Below are positions 44,725-53,836 of a stretch of DNA of 64,000 nt, in pieces. Within the stretch, counting starts at the first letter, position 1. Every line of letters starts with the position of its first letter. The notes below the pieces were generated by a model that saw only the letters and a list, made by a program, of their open reading frames with translations, searched no databases and was not told where the DNA came from. Origin of the DNA: Bradyrhizobium sp. AZCC 1721 (GTDB taxonomy: Bacteria; Pseudomonadota; Alphaproteobacteria; Rhizobiales; Xanthobacteraceae); contig NZ_JAZHSB010000001.1 in the NCBI RefSeq assembly GCF_036924715.1, positions 5,385,001 to 5,449,000 of the forward strand, given 5' to 3'. The translations under genes and the position numbers were made by a program.

Positions 44725-45650
44725 CGCGGTCCTCGTCTGGTTCGGGTCGATCCGGATAACGTGTTCCGGAACAATCGGCCAACTCCGTGCACCAGTCGCT
44801 CATCAAGCAGGCCGCGTGGACGAACGATCAGCAGCAACGCAACCAGACCGCCGAAAATGATCATGCGGTATCCCGCAAACAGTCGCACCGATTCGAGGAG
44901 ACCGACGTCGATGAAGACCCCGAGCAACGGCCCGAGCGCAGTGCCGAGCCCGCCGATCAGACCATAGGCAAGGGAATGCACCCCGAGCATGACATCGAAG
45001 GTTCGCGGCTCCACATAGGTGGTCAGATGGGCATAGAGGCCGCCGCCGATCGCGGCGAGCGCGCCGGCCATGCCAGCTGCGAGTACCTTGTAGCGGGCGA
45101 CCGCAATCCCCTGCAGCGAGGCAAGCGTCGCATCCTCACCGATCATGCGGAAGATGACACCAAGCCGCGAGCGTTCGAGCAGCATGAAGCCTCCGAGCGT
45201 GATCGCCAGCACCGCATAGATCAGCATCATGAAATCGAAGGGTTCGATGTTGTGATCGAAGATATAGCGGATATTGCGAAAGCCCTCGGTGCCATTGGGC
45301 CCGACCGGTTCGCCGTCGATCTCAATCTGATAACGCACCAGCTCGAACAGGATTCGCACCATCTCGGCGAACGCAAGCGTCGCGATCGAGAACTGAAGTC
45401 CACGAAGCCGCAACGTCGGGACCCCGAGCGACACGGCGCAAGCTGCGCCCGCCGCTGCGCCCCAGGCAATGCCCAGCGGAAGCGGCCATCCCCACATCGC
45501 GGTAGCCACGCCGGCCGAATACGCGCCGATCGCAAAGAACGCCTGCTGGCCGAAGGAGATTTCGCCGGTGAGCAGCAGCAGATAGGCCGACAGCGCGACG
45601 AACGAGATGACGCCGATGTTGGACAATACGCTGACCAGATAATCGTCCAT
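44721..45650 (-). CDS. livM: branched-chain-type ABC permease (LivM family), second pair
   Basis: 309 residues with about eight to nine membrane segments. Characteristic phrases: LLLTGEISFGQQAFFAIGAYSAG, GVPTLRLRGLQFSIATLAFAEM and VLAAGMAGALAAIGGGLYAH. Starts 3 bases after the LivH-type stop. With the LivH at 45654 it forms the second permease pair of this operon. Substrates of this ABC class include branched-chain amino acids, urea and aromatic acids. Confidence 0.88.
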   Translation of the reverse strand: MDDYLVSVLSNIGVISFVALSAYLLLLTGEISFGQQAFFAIGAYSAGVATAMWGWPLPLGIAWGAAAGAACAVSLGVPTLRLRGLQFSIATLAFAEMVRILFELVRYQIEIDGEPVGPNGTEGFRNIRYIFDHNIEPFDFMMLIYAVLAITLGGFMLLERSRLGVIFRMIGEDATLASLQGIAVARYKVLAAGMAGALAAIGGGLYAHLTTYVEPRTFDVMLGVHSLAYGLIGGLGTALGPLLGVFIDVGLLESVRLFAGYRMIIFGGLVALLLIVRPRGLLDERLVHGVGRLFRNTLSGSTRTRRGPR

Positions 45651-45653
45651 CGG

Positions 45654-46544
45654 TCACACCCTGTGCGACAACTCGACGTCGGCCGTGCGGCCGAGCAGGC
45701 CGCCCGGACGCGCCACAAGGAAAGCGAACAGCACGAAATAGGCAAACAAATCGCGCACCTGCGGCCCGAACAGCCAGTGGCTGTGCACCTCGACCACGCC
45801 GAGCAGCAGTCCGCCGAGCAGCGCGCCGGGTATCGATCCGAGGCCGCCGATCATCATCGCGATCAGGCCCTTGAGAGTTGCCCACATGCCGAACATCGGC
45901 GTCACCTGCTGATCCACCGCCAGCACCAGAAAGCCGGCCACGCCGCCGATGGCTGATGCCGCGGCGAACGCCAGCATGACCGAGCGCTTGACGTCGACGC
46001 CGACAAGGTTCGCCGCAATCGGGTTGGCGATCACCGCGCGCAGGCCAAGGCCGAAGCGCGTGCGATAGAGCGCGAGCTGCACGACAGCGGCGAGCAGGAG
46101 CGCGCCCGCCAGCATGATCAGGTGGTCGGGGCGAACGAGCAATGGACCGATCTCGAGCGCGAGACCGGTCGCAAGCGGCGGAAACGGGTAGGTGTGACGC
46201 GGCAGGACCAGAACCGCCGCCTGCTCCAGTTGCATCCAGATCGCAAAACTCGACACCATCGAGGCGATCCCGGCACCGGCCTTCATCGGTGCGAAGCAGA
46301 GCCGCTCCACGTAGATGCCGGAGATCACCGCTCCGGCGACAACGCCGGCGGCGACCACGAGCAGCCCGGCGCCAAAGTCCAGATAGAGCACGGTACCGAA
46401 ATAGGCGCCGATCATGACGGTGGGCCCGTAGGACAGGTTGAGACGCCGCATGACGCCGAAGATAACGGTGAAGCCGAGCGCGAGCAGCCCGTATGACGAG
46501 CCGATCATCACGCCGTCGATCGTATTCTGGATGAAATCGATCAT
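45654..46544 (-). CDS. livH: branched-chain-type ABC permease (LivH family), second pair
   Basis: 296 residues; DGVMIGSSYGLLALGFTVIFGVMRRLNLSYG and MIGGLGSIPGALLGGLLLGVVE are LivH hallmarks. It is clearly diverged from the LivH at 48949, so the pair is an old duplication or a second recruitment, not a recent tandem copy. 19 bases separate it from the LivF stop. Confidence 0.9.
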   Translation of the reverse strand: MIDFIQNTIDGVMIGSSYGLLALGFTVIFGVMRRLNLSYGPTVMIGAYFGTVLYLDFGAGLLVVAAGVVAGAVISGIYVERLCFAPMKAGAGIASMVSSFAIWMQLEQAAVLVLPRHTYPFPPLATGLALEIGPLLVRPDHLIMLAGALLLAAVVQLALYRTRFGLGLRAVIANPIAANLVGVDVKRSVMLAFAAASAIGGVAGFLVLAVDQQVTPMFGMWATLKGLIAMMIGGLGSIPGALLGGLLLGVVEVHSHWLFGPQVRDLFAYFVLFAFLVARPGGLLGRTADVELSHRV

Positions 46545-46563
46545 CGGCTCCTGACCTGCCGGC

Positions 46564-47283
46564 TCATCCGGCGGCGCGGCGGGTACCGAGATAAGCCCGC
46601 TGGATCACCTCGTCCTCCGCCAGCTGACCGGGCGTGCCCCGGAAGGTGACTCGGCCCTGCTCCATCAGGAAAAACTGGTGCGCCACCTTCAGGGCCATGT
46701 GCGCATTCTGCTCCACCAGAAGAATGGTGGTGCCATCGCGATTGAGCGAGGCGACAATGTCGAAGATCTCCGCCACGATAAGGGGCGCGAGGCCGAGCGA
46801 CGGCTCGTCCATCAACAGCACACGCGGGCGCGACATCAATGCGCGAGCAACCGCCAGCATCTGCTGTTCGCCGCCGGACAGCGTGCCAGCAGCCTGTTCC
46901 CTCCGCTCCTTCAGTCTCGGAAAGCGTACGTACATGCGTTCGATATCGGCGGCGATCTCGCTCTTGTCCCTGCGCTGGTATGCCCCCGCCAGCAGGTTCT
47001 CGCGCACCGACATCTCCGGGAAGACCAGCCGGTTCTCCGGCACCAGCGCGACACCGCGCGAGACAATTTTCGCGGGCGACAGACCGACCAGTTCGGTGCC
47101 TTCGAGCTTGATCGAGCCGCGGCGGGGCCTGAGAATTCCGGCGATGGTCATCATCAAGGTCGTCTTGCCGGCGCCGTTCGGTCCGAGCAGGCAGGTGATC
47201 TTCCCGCCCTCGGCCTGCAGCGACACGCCCTTGAGCGCTTCGATCTTACCGTAAGTCGTGACCAGGTCCGACACGTTCAGCAT
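46564..47283 (-). CDS. livF: branched-chain-type ABC ATP-binding protein (LivF family)
   Basis: 239 residues: Walker A GPNGAGKTT, signature LSGGEQQML, Walker B VLLMDEPSLGLAP and H-loop region LLVEQNAHMAL, all matching LivF. It would pair with the LivG encoded 9 bases upstream. The operon has only this one LivF for two permease pairs. Confidence 0.93.
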   Translation of the reverse strand: MLNVSDLVTTYGKIEALKGVSLQAEGGKITCLLGPNGAGKTTLMMTIAGILRPRRGSIKLEGTELVGLSPAKIVSRGVALVPENRLVFPEMSVRENLLAGAYQRRDKSEIAADIERMYVRFPRLKERREQAAGTLSGGEQQMLAVARALMSRPRVLLMDEPSLGLAPLIVAEIFDIVASLNRDGTTILLVEQNAHMALKVAHQFFLMEQGRVTFRGTPGQLAEDEVIQRAYLGTRRAAG

Positions 47284-47292
47284 GATTTCACC

Positions 47293-48033
47293 TCACCGCG
47301 TGCCGAGATAGGCTTCGCGCACGGCCGCATCGTCTTGCACGGCAGCCGGCGTCCCCTCGGCGATCTTGCGGCCGAAGTTCAGAACGGCGATCCGGTCGGC
47401 GACCGACATGACCAGCTCGACGTGATGCTCGATCAACAGGACCGTGAACCCGTCATCGCGCATCTTGCGGATGCGGGCATCGAGCTGATCCACCTCCTCG
47501 GCATTCATGCCCGCCGCCGGCTCGTCGAGCAGCAGCAGGCTGGGCCTGGCGGAAATGGCGCGGGCAAATTCCAGCCGCCGCTGCTCGCCAAAGGAAAGAT
47601 TGGCGGCGAGTTCGTGGCGCTTGTGCGCAAGGTCGAAGAATTCGAGCGTTCGCTCGATTTCCGCCTGCACGCCTGCGGAGCCGCCGAACCAGCGCTTGAA
47701 GAACATTTCCTGGCGCTGCAGGCGGGAATTCTGCGCGACCCAGAGGTTCTGCCAGACCGACAGTTGCCCGAATAGCCGGATATTCTGAAAGGTTCGTGCA
47801 ATGCCAAGGCTCACCCGCGCATGGGACGGCAGGTCCGAGATATCGTCGCCGTTGAAGAGAATCCGGCCCGAGGTCAATGGAAGCAGGCCGGAGACCAGGT
47901 TGACGATCGTGCTCTTGCCGGAGCCGTTCGGTCCGATCAGGCCCAGGATCTCACCGCGCTTCACGGTCAGATCGATTCCGTCCACCGCGTGGACGCCGCC
48001 GAAGTATTTGGCGATGCCCTGAAGGTCAAGCAC
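47293..48033 (-). CDS. livG: branched-chain-type ABC ATP-binding protein (LivG family)
   Basis: 246 residues, GTG start at 48033 behind GGAGGG. Walker A GPNGSGKST, signature LSFGEQRRLEFARA, Walker B LLLLDEPAAGMN and LLIEHHVELVM are typical of LivG. It overlaps the LivM stop by 8 bases, so translation is coupled. Confidence 0.93.
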   Translation of the reverse strand: MLDLQGIAKYFGGVHAVDGIDLTVKRGEILGLIGPNGSGKSTIVNLVSGLLPLTSGRILFNGDDISDLPSHARVSLGIARTFQNIRLFGQLSVWQNLWVAQNSRLQRQEMFFKRWFGGSAGVQAEIERTLEFFDLAHKRHELAANLSFGEQRRLEFARAISARPSLLLLDEPAAGMNAEEVDQLDARIRKMRDDGFTVLLIEHHVELVMSVADRIAVLNFGRKIAEGTPAAVQDDAAVREAYLGTR

Positions 48034-48937
48034 CGGAGCCCTCCTTCCCTGCGAACAGCATCCGTTTCAGGGAGGCGACGCCGCCTGCGTCGAGAAAGCC
48101 GCGCGGCCGCAGGTTCATTGCCAGCACGATCAGCGCGCCGAACAGCAGATTGCGCCAATCGCCGAGAAAGCGCAGGCCCTCGATCAGGAAGCCCTGGATG
48201 AAGATGACGGCAAGCAGCGTGCCGAACACGTTCGAAAGCCCGCCGAGGATCGGATAGGCGATGGCGAATGTCGCGAGAATAACGCCGAACTGCACATGCT
48301 CGATATGCGTCGTATAGTGCGCGAAGATGCCGCCGCCGATTCCGGCGATGACGCCGCCGATGGTCATGGCTAATACCTTCACCGCCGTGACGTTGATGCC
48401 GGAGCTGTGCGCCGCTACCTCGTCTTCGCCGACCGCGCGCATCACGGCGCCGGCGCGCGATTGATCGAGCCACCATAGGCATGCCATCACGATCGCTACC
48501 ATCAGCCAGATAAACATGAGGACGTCGAAGGTGGACCAGCCATGCTCCGGGAAGTAGCGGATCTGGCGAAAACCTTCGGCGCCGTGCGGACCGATCTTCA
48601 GCTCGCCCGCCTGGATCTGGTAGGTGAAATTAAAGAAGAACAGACGCACGGCCTCGCCGAAGGCGAGCGTGGCGACCACCAGCATCAATCCTTTCACGCG
48701 CAGCGCCGGGAAGCCGACGGCGCAGGCGGTCAGGCCGGAGACAACGGCGGAAACGCCGAGCGCGGCAAACAGATGCCACTTGAAGATGACGGTGAGGATC
48801 GCCGCAACATAGGCGCCGACGGCGAAGAAGGCCGCCTGTGCCAGGCTCACCTGGCCGGTGAGCAGGACGCAATAGGCCGAGAGCCCCAGCAGCGTATGGA
48901 CGCCGATGACCTGCGCAAGACCGAGATAGAAATCCAT
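48026..48937 (-). CDS. livM: branched-chain-type ABC permease (LivM family), first pair
   Basis: 303 residues from the ATG at 48937 (MDFYLGLAQVIGVHTLLGLSAY). LivM motifs: LLTGQVSLAQAAFFAVGAYVAA, GFPALRVKGLMLVVATLAFGEA and MTIGGVIAGIGGGIFAHYTTH. 11 bases follow the LivH stop. The reading frame stays open further upstream, but that part overlaps LivH and is not family-like. Confidence 0.9.
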   Translation of the reverse strand: MDFYLGLAQVIGVHTLLGLSAYCVLLTGQVSLAQAAFFAVGAYVAAILTVIFKWHLFAALGVSAVVSGLTACAVGFPALRVKGLMLVVATLAFGEAVRLFFFNFTYQIQAGELKIGPHGAEGFRQIRYFPEHGWSTFDVLMFIWLMVAIVMACLWWLDQSRAGAVMRAVGEDEVAAHSSGINVTAVKVLAMTIGGVIAGIGGGIFAHYTTHIEHVQFGVILATFAIAYPILGGLSNVFGTLLAVIFIQGFLIEGLRFLGDWRNLLFGALIVLAMNLRPRGFLDAGGVASLKRMLFAGKEGSGA

Positions 48938-48948
48938 GCCTGCCTCTC

Positions 48949-49842
48949 TCAGTCGCGCCCGGGCGCCCTGGCGAAGATGCCTCCCGGCCGGAACACGAGG
49001 AAGGCGAACAAAAGCATCATAATGTAGAGGTCCCGTTCGGTCACACCGCGCAGGAACTGGAACAGGCTCTCCAGCCCGCCCACGATCAGACCGGCGATGA
49101 TCGCCCCAGGTATGCTGCCGAGGCCGCCGATCACGGTGACAATCAGGCCCTTGACCGTGAGCGGCTGAGCCAACAGCGGCGAGAGCATGCCGATCGCCGC
49201 GCCGCTCATGGCGCCGGCAATGCCGCCCAGCATGCCGGTGACCACGAAGGTCAGGACGTTCACTTGCAAGATGCTGATGCCGCAGAGCTGCGAGGCGATC
49301 GGCTGCTGCGAGACGGCGCGCGTGGCGATGCCCAGCCTGGTCCGATAAAGCAGCAGCAGGAACAGCACCATGCAGGCGCAACCAAGCACGAAGACGAACA
49401 TCAGGTCGCCGCGCAGCATGAACGGGCCGAGCCGGATGACCACGTCCGAGTACAGCGCCGGATAGGCCAGCGGCACGCCTTGGGTCGTGTGCACGATAAT
49501 CTCGTCAATCAGCAACAACAGGCCGACAGTCGACATCAAGGTGGCCAGCGGATTGGCCACGGGGATGAACTTGAAGCCGATGAAATAGACGAGCGCGCCG
49601 ATCACCCCGCCGCACAGCGCCGCGGCCATGAAGACGATGATGGCCGGCGCGGCGGTGAAGCCGCCGAGAAGCAACAGGCTTCCGTAGGCAGCGCCGATCG
49701 ACGCTGCGGCATAGGAAAGGTTGATCTTGTGCATCACACCGAAGATGAGCGTGAAACCAATTCCAAGCAGCGCGTAGGTGGAGCCGAACAGCAACCCGTC
49801 GGCGACGGACTGCACGGCATCGATCAGATCAAGCAGGTCCAC
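48949..49842 (-). CDS. livH: branched-chain-type ABC permease (LivH family), first pair
   Basis: 297 residues, GTG start at 49842. Motifs DGLLFGSTYALLGIGFTLIFGVMHKINLSYAA and VTVIGGLGSIPGAIIAGLIVGGLESLF are typical. It follows the binding-protein gene after a 77-base gap that contains a 13-base perfect hairpin. Confidence 0.9.
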   Translation of the reverse strand: MDLLDLIDAVQSVADGLLFGSTYALLGIGFTLIFGVMHKINLSYAAASIGAAYGSLLLLGGFTAAPAIIVFMAAALCGGVIGALVYFIGFKFIPVANPLATLMSTVGLLLLIDEIIVHTTQGVPLAYPALYSDVVIRLGPFMLRGDLMFVFVLGCACMVLFLLLLYRTRLGIATRAVSQQPIASQLCGISILQVNVLTFVVTGMLGGIAGAMSGAAIGMLSPLLAQPLTVKGLIVTVIGGLGSIPGAIIAGLIVGGLESLFQFLRGVTERDLYIMMLLFAFLVFRPGGIFARAPGRD

Positions 49843-49878
49843 TGCGGCGCCCCCACACTACAGGGTCAAGGTTGACAG

Positions 49879-49908
49879 GAGGCGGCGGGCCGGTCGGCCC
49901 GCCGCCTC
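49879..49908. other. perfect 13-base intercistronic hairpin between binding protein and LivH
   Basis: GAGGCGGCGGGCC (49879-49891), loop GGTC, GGCCCGCCGCCTC (49896-49908). The stem is perfect and very GC-rich, with no T-run in the leftward direction. Such elements in ABC operons usually protect the upstream binding-protein mRNA from 3' exonucleases or cause partial termination, so binding protein exceeds permease. Confidence 0.75.
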
Positions 49909-49919
49909 ATTGACAGCGA

Positions 49920-51116
49920 TCACGACGAAGGCTTGTGGAGGACTTGCCAGCTCCCGTCCTTCGCATGCACGTATAGGTATGGCTTGATCGCTTCGCGGTC
50001 GTTGGTGCGTCCGACGCTGCCGAGCAACCCTTTTGTTTCCTTCAACGCGGCCAGCCCCTGACGCATCTTGGTACGGTCGGCCTGCACGGTATCGGGCTTC
50101 GCCATGATCTTCTGGCTTTCGATCACGTCCTTTAGGATGAACATGATCTCGTAGGCCGCCGCGCTGTGCAGATCCATGCTGCCGCCTTGCTTGGAAACAT
50201 TCTCCGCCGCGGCTTTCGCCTCCGGGGTGACGGGTGCAAAACTGGTCGGAATGATGATGCCCTCCGCCTGCTTGGCGCAACCCTGCAGCGTCTCGATACT
50301 GGAGGAACTGGTCAGGCCGATCAGGAGTTTCGGCTTCACGCCTTGGCGGTCCATCTCGCGCAGCACCCCGCAAGTTGTGAACGGGTGGGCGGAAATGGCG
50401 ACGATCTCCGGATTGGTACGGCGCATTTCGCGTACCTGCGTCGAGAAGTTCGTGTCATTCAGCAGCCATTCGCCGGTCCCGAGCAGCTGGAAGCCGTTCT
50501 CCTCGGCCTGCTTCTTCATGACGCCGTAGGTGGCATTCGAATGCGCAAAGTCCTTTTCGACGCCGCCATAGATCGTCTTCAGATTGGGGTGCTCCCGCTT
50601 CAGCCATGCGAACAGCGATTTGTACATTTCGAGCTCGCTCGGGACGTTGCGAAACGCCCACTCGGAAATCGCAGCGAGGCCGCCCTTGGCAGCGACGTCG
50701 GCGAACACGGGAAATTGCAGCCCGCTGTCGGAGGTATCGCCTACCTTCTTCTGCAGAATGCCGAAAAGCGACTCGGCAACGTTCGAGCAGGTCGGTCCGA
50801 CTGCCACAAAGGCATCCGACGAAGCGATGCGGCGGATGACGGAGATCCCCTCTTCGGCATTGCAGCGGTCATCGAGGAATTCGACCGAAAGCTTCGCTTT
50901 CGCGCCGTCGCCCAGGGTGACGCCGCCCGCCTTGTTGATCTCCTCGGCGGCCGCCTTCATGGCCGCCTCGCTGTTGACGCCGAACACGCGGACGACGCCG
51001 GATTTGGCGCCGAAGCCGGTGATCTTGACTGTACGCTCCTGCGCTAAAGCGCCGCCCGAAAGACCGGTCATCGTGCCGGCAAGCAGCGCGGCCGCCGCAA
51101 CATTGACAATTCTCAT
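49920..51116 (-). CDS. branched-chain-type ABC substrate-binding protein (Peripla_BP_6 family)
   Basis: 398 residues from the ATG at 51116 (GGAGGAGG upstream). Signal peptide VNVAAAALLAGTMTGLSGGALA. The mature part starts QERTVKITGFGAKSG and shows type I periplasmic-binding-protein features (VFGVNSEAAMKAAAEEINKAGG, VGPTCSNVAESLF, VGRTNDREAIKPYLYV). First gene of the leftward Liv operon; it serves both permease pairs unless other binding proteins exist elsewhere. Confidence 0.9.
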   Translation of the reverse strand: MRIVNVAAAALLAGTMTGLSGGALAQERTVKITGFGAKSGVVRVFGVNSEAAMKAAAEEINKAGGVTLGDGAKAKLSVEFLDDRCNAEEGISVIRRIASSDAFVAVGPTCSNVAESLFGILQKKVGDTSDSGLQFPVFADVAAKGGLAAISEWAFRNVPSELEMYKSLFAWLKREHPNLKTIYGGVEKDFAHSNATYGVMKKQAEENGFQLLGTGEWLLNDTNFSTQVREMRRTNPEIVAISAHPFTTCGVLREMDRQGVKPKLLIGLTSSSSIETLQGCAKQAEGIIIPTSFAPVTPEAKAAAENVSKQGGSMDLHSAAAYEIMFILKDVIESQKIMAKPDTVQADRTKMRQGLAALKETKGLLGSVGRTNDREAIKPYLYVHAKDGSWQVLHKPSS

Positions 51117-51421
51117 GGTGCCTCCTCCTGCTGAAAAGCGGGCGGTTTTCCGCCTCCTTGTGGTTGAGAATTTGCAAAGTCGGTCCCGCGTCGCACCCCC
51201 TGTGCTTGACCGTCCGCGGACACTGGTGAGCCTGAGGAATGTCACGCCCGTTTGCAAGTCCCTTGTCTTCCAGCCCAGGCTTATGCCGTGCCGCAGCAAT
51301 CGAATGGCAGGCGAGCCGGCGGCCATCCAACACGACGGGCCGGCCTGTTCGGTGGCTCCCGTTCTTGAAGCGCTGTCCAAGCTGCGCGTACTTCGTCGCG
51401 AGATTACAGATTGCTGTCGCA
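51117..51421. other. leader region of the leftward Liv operon
   Basis: 305 bases between the nitroreductase stop and the binding-protein start. No gene supported. It should hold the operon promoter and any operator; no clear palindrome was seen. Confidence 0.5.
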
Positions 51422-52156
51422 TCATCTGAAATGGAATGTGGCGAACTCGTCCGGTGCCGCACGTTCGCTTACAAGCGAATTTTCCGGAGCTTGCGGATCG
51501 GCAAATCCAAGCGCCATGCCCGAGAGAATGACCTGATCGCCCGGAATCGAAAGTTCGTCATGCACGATCGAACCGTATTCGCACCACGACTGCTGCGGAC
51601 AGGTTTCGAGGCCGTGCGCCCTCGCGAGGATCATGACGTTCTGCATGAACATTCCACAATCGAGCCAGGAGCCGAGGAGAAGAAAGCGGTCCATGGCAAA
51701 GAACAATCCGACGGGGGCGCCGAAGAATTCGAAATTCCTCAGCATCACGCGTTTGCGGCCCTCCCGGTCATCCCGCGTCAAGCCATGCAGCCTATAGAGA
51801 TCAAACCCGATGCGCCGCCGGCGGGATAGATAGGGCTCCTTTAGCGGCGACGGCATATAGGCATACTCGTCGGAACGAGCACCGACATGTACTGCTGCGA
51901 GAACGCTCCGGGAAAGCCGATCGCGAGCGGCCTCCATTGCAACGTAGACTTTCCAGGGCTGGATGTTGGTACCGGACGGGGAGCGCGCCGCATCAGCCAG
52001 GATCGTTCGTACCGTCTCCAGGGGCACCGGCGTCGGGAGAAAGTTGCGCACAGACCGACGTCCGGTGACAGTCTCTCTCACCGTCAACTGTCGACGTTGA
52101 CCCGCATCCCGCATCGCACTGATACTCTCGGTGTTCAGGTGCATGGCGTTCTTCAT
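51422..52156 (-). CDS. nitroreductase-family flavoprotein
   Basis: 244 residues. The opening GRRSVRNFLPTPVP and ILADAARSPSGTNIQPWKVYV is the FMN-binding signature of the family; MLRNFEFFGAPVGLFFAMDR, GMFMQNVMILARAHGLETCPQ and ILSGMALGFAD complete it. It reduces nitro or related groups using NAD(P)H. It follows the acyl-CoA synthetase gene by 9 bases in the same direction, so the two are co-transcribed and may act on one aromatic or nitro-organic substrate (inference). Confidence 0.88.
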   Translation of the reverse strand: MKNAMHLNTESISAMRDAGQRRQLTVRETVTGRRSVRNFLPTPVPLETVRTILADAARSPSGTNIQPWKVYVAMEAARDRLSRSVLAAVHVGARSDEYAYMPSPLKEPYLSRRRRIGFDLYRLHGLTRDDREGRKRVMLRNFEFFGAPVGLFFAMDRFLLLGSWLDCGMFMQNVMILARAHGLETCPQQSWCEYGSIVHDELSIPGDQVILSGMALGFADPQAPENSLVSERAAPDEFATFHFR

Positions 52157-52165
52157 TACTTCGGA

Positions 52166-53836
52166 TCAGCGCCGCTTCATTGCCGCAAGCTCGTCACGCT
52201 GCTTCTGCCTCAACACGAAGCGCTGCACCTTGCCGCTCGGCGTCTTTGGCAGCAACTCGACGAAGTGGATGTTTCGCGGATAGGCATGCGCCGCGTAGCC
52301 GACCTTCACCCACTGCTGAAGATCTTGAACGATGTCCGTCGAGGGCTTCACGTCCGAGCGAAGAACCACGAATGCTTCGAGAACCTCGCCGCGAATATCG
52401 TCCGGCACCGCAATCACGGCGCACTCGCGTACCACAGGGTGAGTGGCCAACACGGATTCGACCTCAAAGGGGCCAATCCGATACCCGGCCATGATGATCA
52501 CGTCATCGTCCCGCGACGAGAAGTGAAAATAGCCGCCCTCATCCTTCCAGCCGACGTCGCCGGTCAAATACCAGCGCCCTGCCCCGGCAAACTTTTCGGC
52601 GCTTTTTTCCGGATCGTTCAGATATCCCGTGAACCAGGCCAGAGGGCTGCGCGGCACTTCAACGGCAACCCTGCCAAGCTCTCCATCCGGAGCGGGAGCA
52701 TCCTCATGCTGCTGCAAAACGAGAACTGCCCAACCCGGCATGGGCATTCCCATTGACCCGTCCTTGAGCGGTCTCTTCAAAGCGGGATGGTGGTGGTTGT
52801 TGATGAGCATGCCAGCCTCGGTCTGTCCGTAATGGTCATGAACGGGCACACCCAACGCACCGACAGCCCACTCGTTGACCTCTGGCGTAAGCGGTTCTCC
52901 CGCGCTCGAAGCACAGCGGAGTTGCAGGGTGCGTGGCGCGGCGACTGGGGTGGCGCGCAACGATCGATAGACGGTCGGAGCTGCAGCAAAGTTCGTTACT
53001 TTGTAGCGAGACAGAACTTCGTATGTAGCTTCAGCGTCGAATCCGCCTTGCAGAAGGAGGCTCGGGATGCCCGTCGTGAACGAGGCAAGCACGCCGAAGT
53101 ACAAGCCGTAGGCCCAGCCTGGATCGGCGGCGCACCAGAAAAAGTCGTCGGAGCGCAGGCCGAGCCCTAACTCGGCGTAAGCCTGAAAGCCGGCGAGCGC
53201 CTTGATCGGCACCACCACGCCCTTAGGACGACCGGTCGTACCCGACGTATAGATGTGGATGAGCGGCGCATCGCCGCCGAGAGAGGCGGCTGGCCATCCG
53301 GGGGGCTTGGCGGCAAGGAGTTCTGCGAAACGGAGCGCAGCGGGCGGAACGAGGTGCTCTGGAGCCGTGGTAATGATCTGCCATGATGCATCAGCGGGAA
53401 TTTCGGCGCTGGGCGCCAGTTTGGCCTGTTGGTTCTCATCGCACACGACGACTTTCGCGGCACTCCCCGCCAATCGCAGCGCAATGGCAGAAGGCGCAAA
53501 AGCCGTAAACAACGGCACGTGAACAGCTCCGAGGCGCCAGATCGCCATAAGCGTTACGAGATACTCGATGCTCTTCCCCATCAACGTGGCCACCCGATCG
53601 CCGGGAGATACGCCGAGATCTGCCAATCCTGAGGCCAGACGCTCAGAAGCGGTGCGCAGGTCGCCGTAGGTGAGGTCCGCAGCGTCCAAGTCGGCGCCCA
53701 CCACGCGATAGGCGAGAGCGCTCGGGGGGTGGCGATCACAAAGAAGGTAGGCTGCGCTCGCGCGCTCGTCGCTGTAGCGCGAAACGAGCTCGCGAACGCG
53801 GTCGAATAGATCCTGGCTTTGCGTTGTCGTTGGCAA
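52166..53836 (-). CDS. acyl-CoA synthetase (AMP-forming), medium-chain/ACS-like
   Basis: 556 residues. AMP-binding motifs: IYTSGTTGRPKG, FWCAADPGWAYGLYFG, GQTEAG, the hinge region YLTGDVGWKDEGGYFHFSSRDDDVI and C-terminal PKTPSGKVQRF with the catalytic Lys. An unusual TTG start at 53836 is chosen because AGGGGAGG lies 6 bases upstream and an in-frame ATG further up (53869) has none. It makes an acyl-CoA from acid, ATP and CoA. It is divergent from the TetR gene, with two matching palindromes between. Confidence 0.9.
   Translation of the reverse strand: MPTTTQSQDLFDRVRELVSRYSDERASAAYLLCDRHPPSALAYRVVGADLDAADLTYGDLRTASERLASGLADLGVSPGDRVATLMGKSIEYLVTLMAIWRLGAVHVPLFTAFAPSAIALRLAGSAAKVVVCDENQQAKLAPSAEIPADASWQIITTAPEHLVPPAALRFAELLAAKPPGWPAASLGGDAPLIHIYTSGTTGRPKGVVVPIKALAGFQAYAELGLGLRSDDFFWCAADPGWAYGLYFGVLASFTTGIPSLLLQGGFDAEATYEVLSRYKVTNFAAAPTVYRSLRATPVAAPRTLQLRCASSAGEPLTPEVNEWAVGALGVPVHDHYGQTEAGMLINNHHHPALKRPLKDGSMGMPMPGWAVLVLQQHEDAPAPDGELGRVAVEVPRSPLAWFTGYLNDPEKSAEKFAGAGRWYLTGDVGWKDEGGYFHFSSRDDDVIIMAGYRIGPFEVESVLATHPVVRECAVIAVPDDIRGEVLEAFVVLRSDVKPSTDIVQDLQQWVKVGYAAHAYPRNIHFVELLPKTPSGKVQRFVLRQKQRDELAAMKRR

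Noticed and set aside
48938..49381. N-terminal extension of the LivM frame up to 49381
   Set aside because: It overlaps the LivH gene in another frame and is Arg/Ala-rich; the LivM family start is at 48937.
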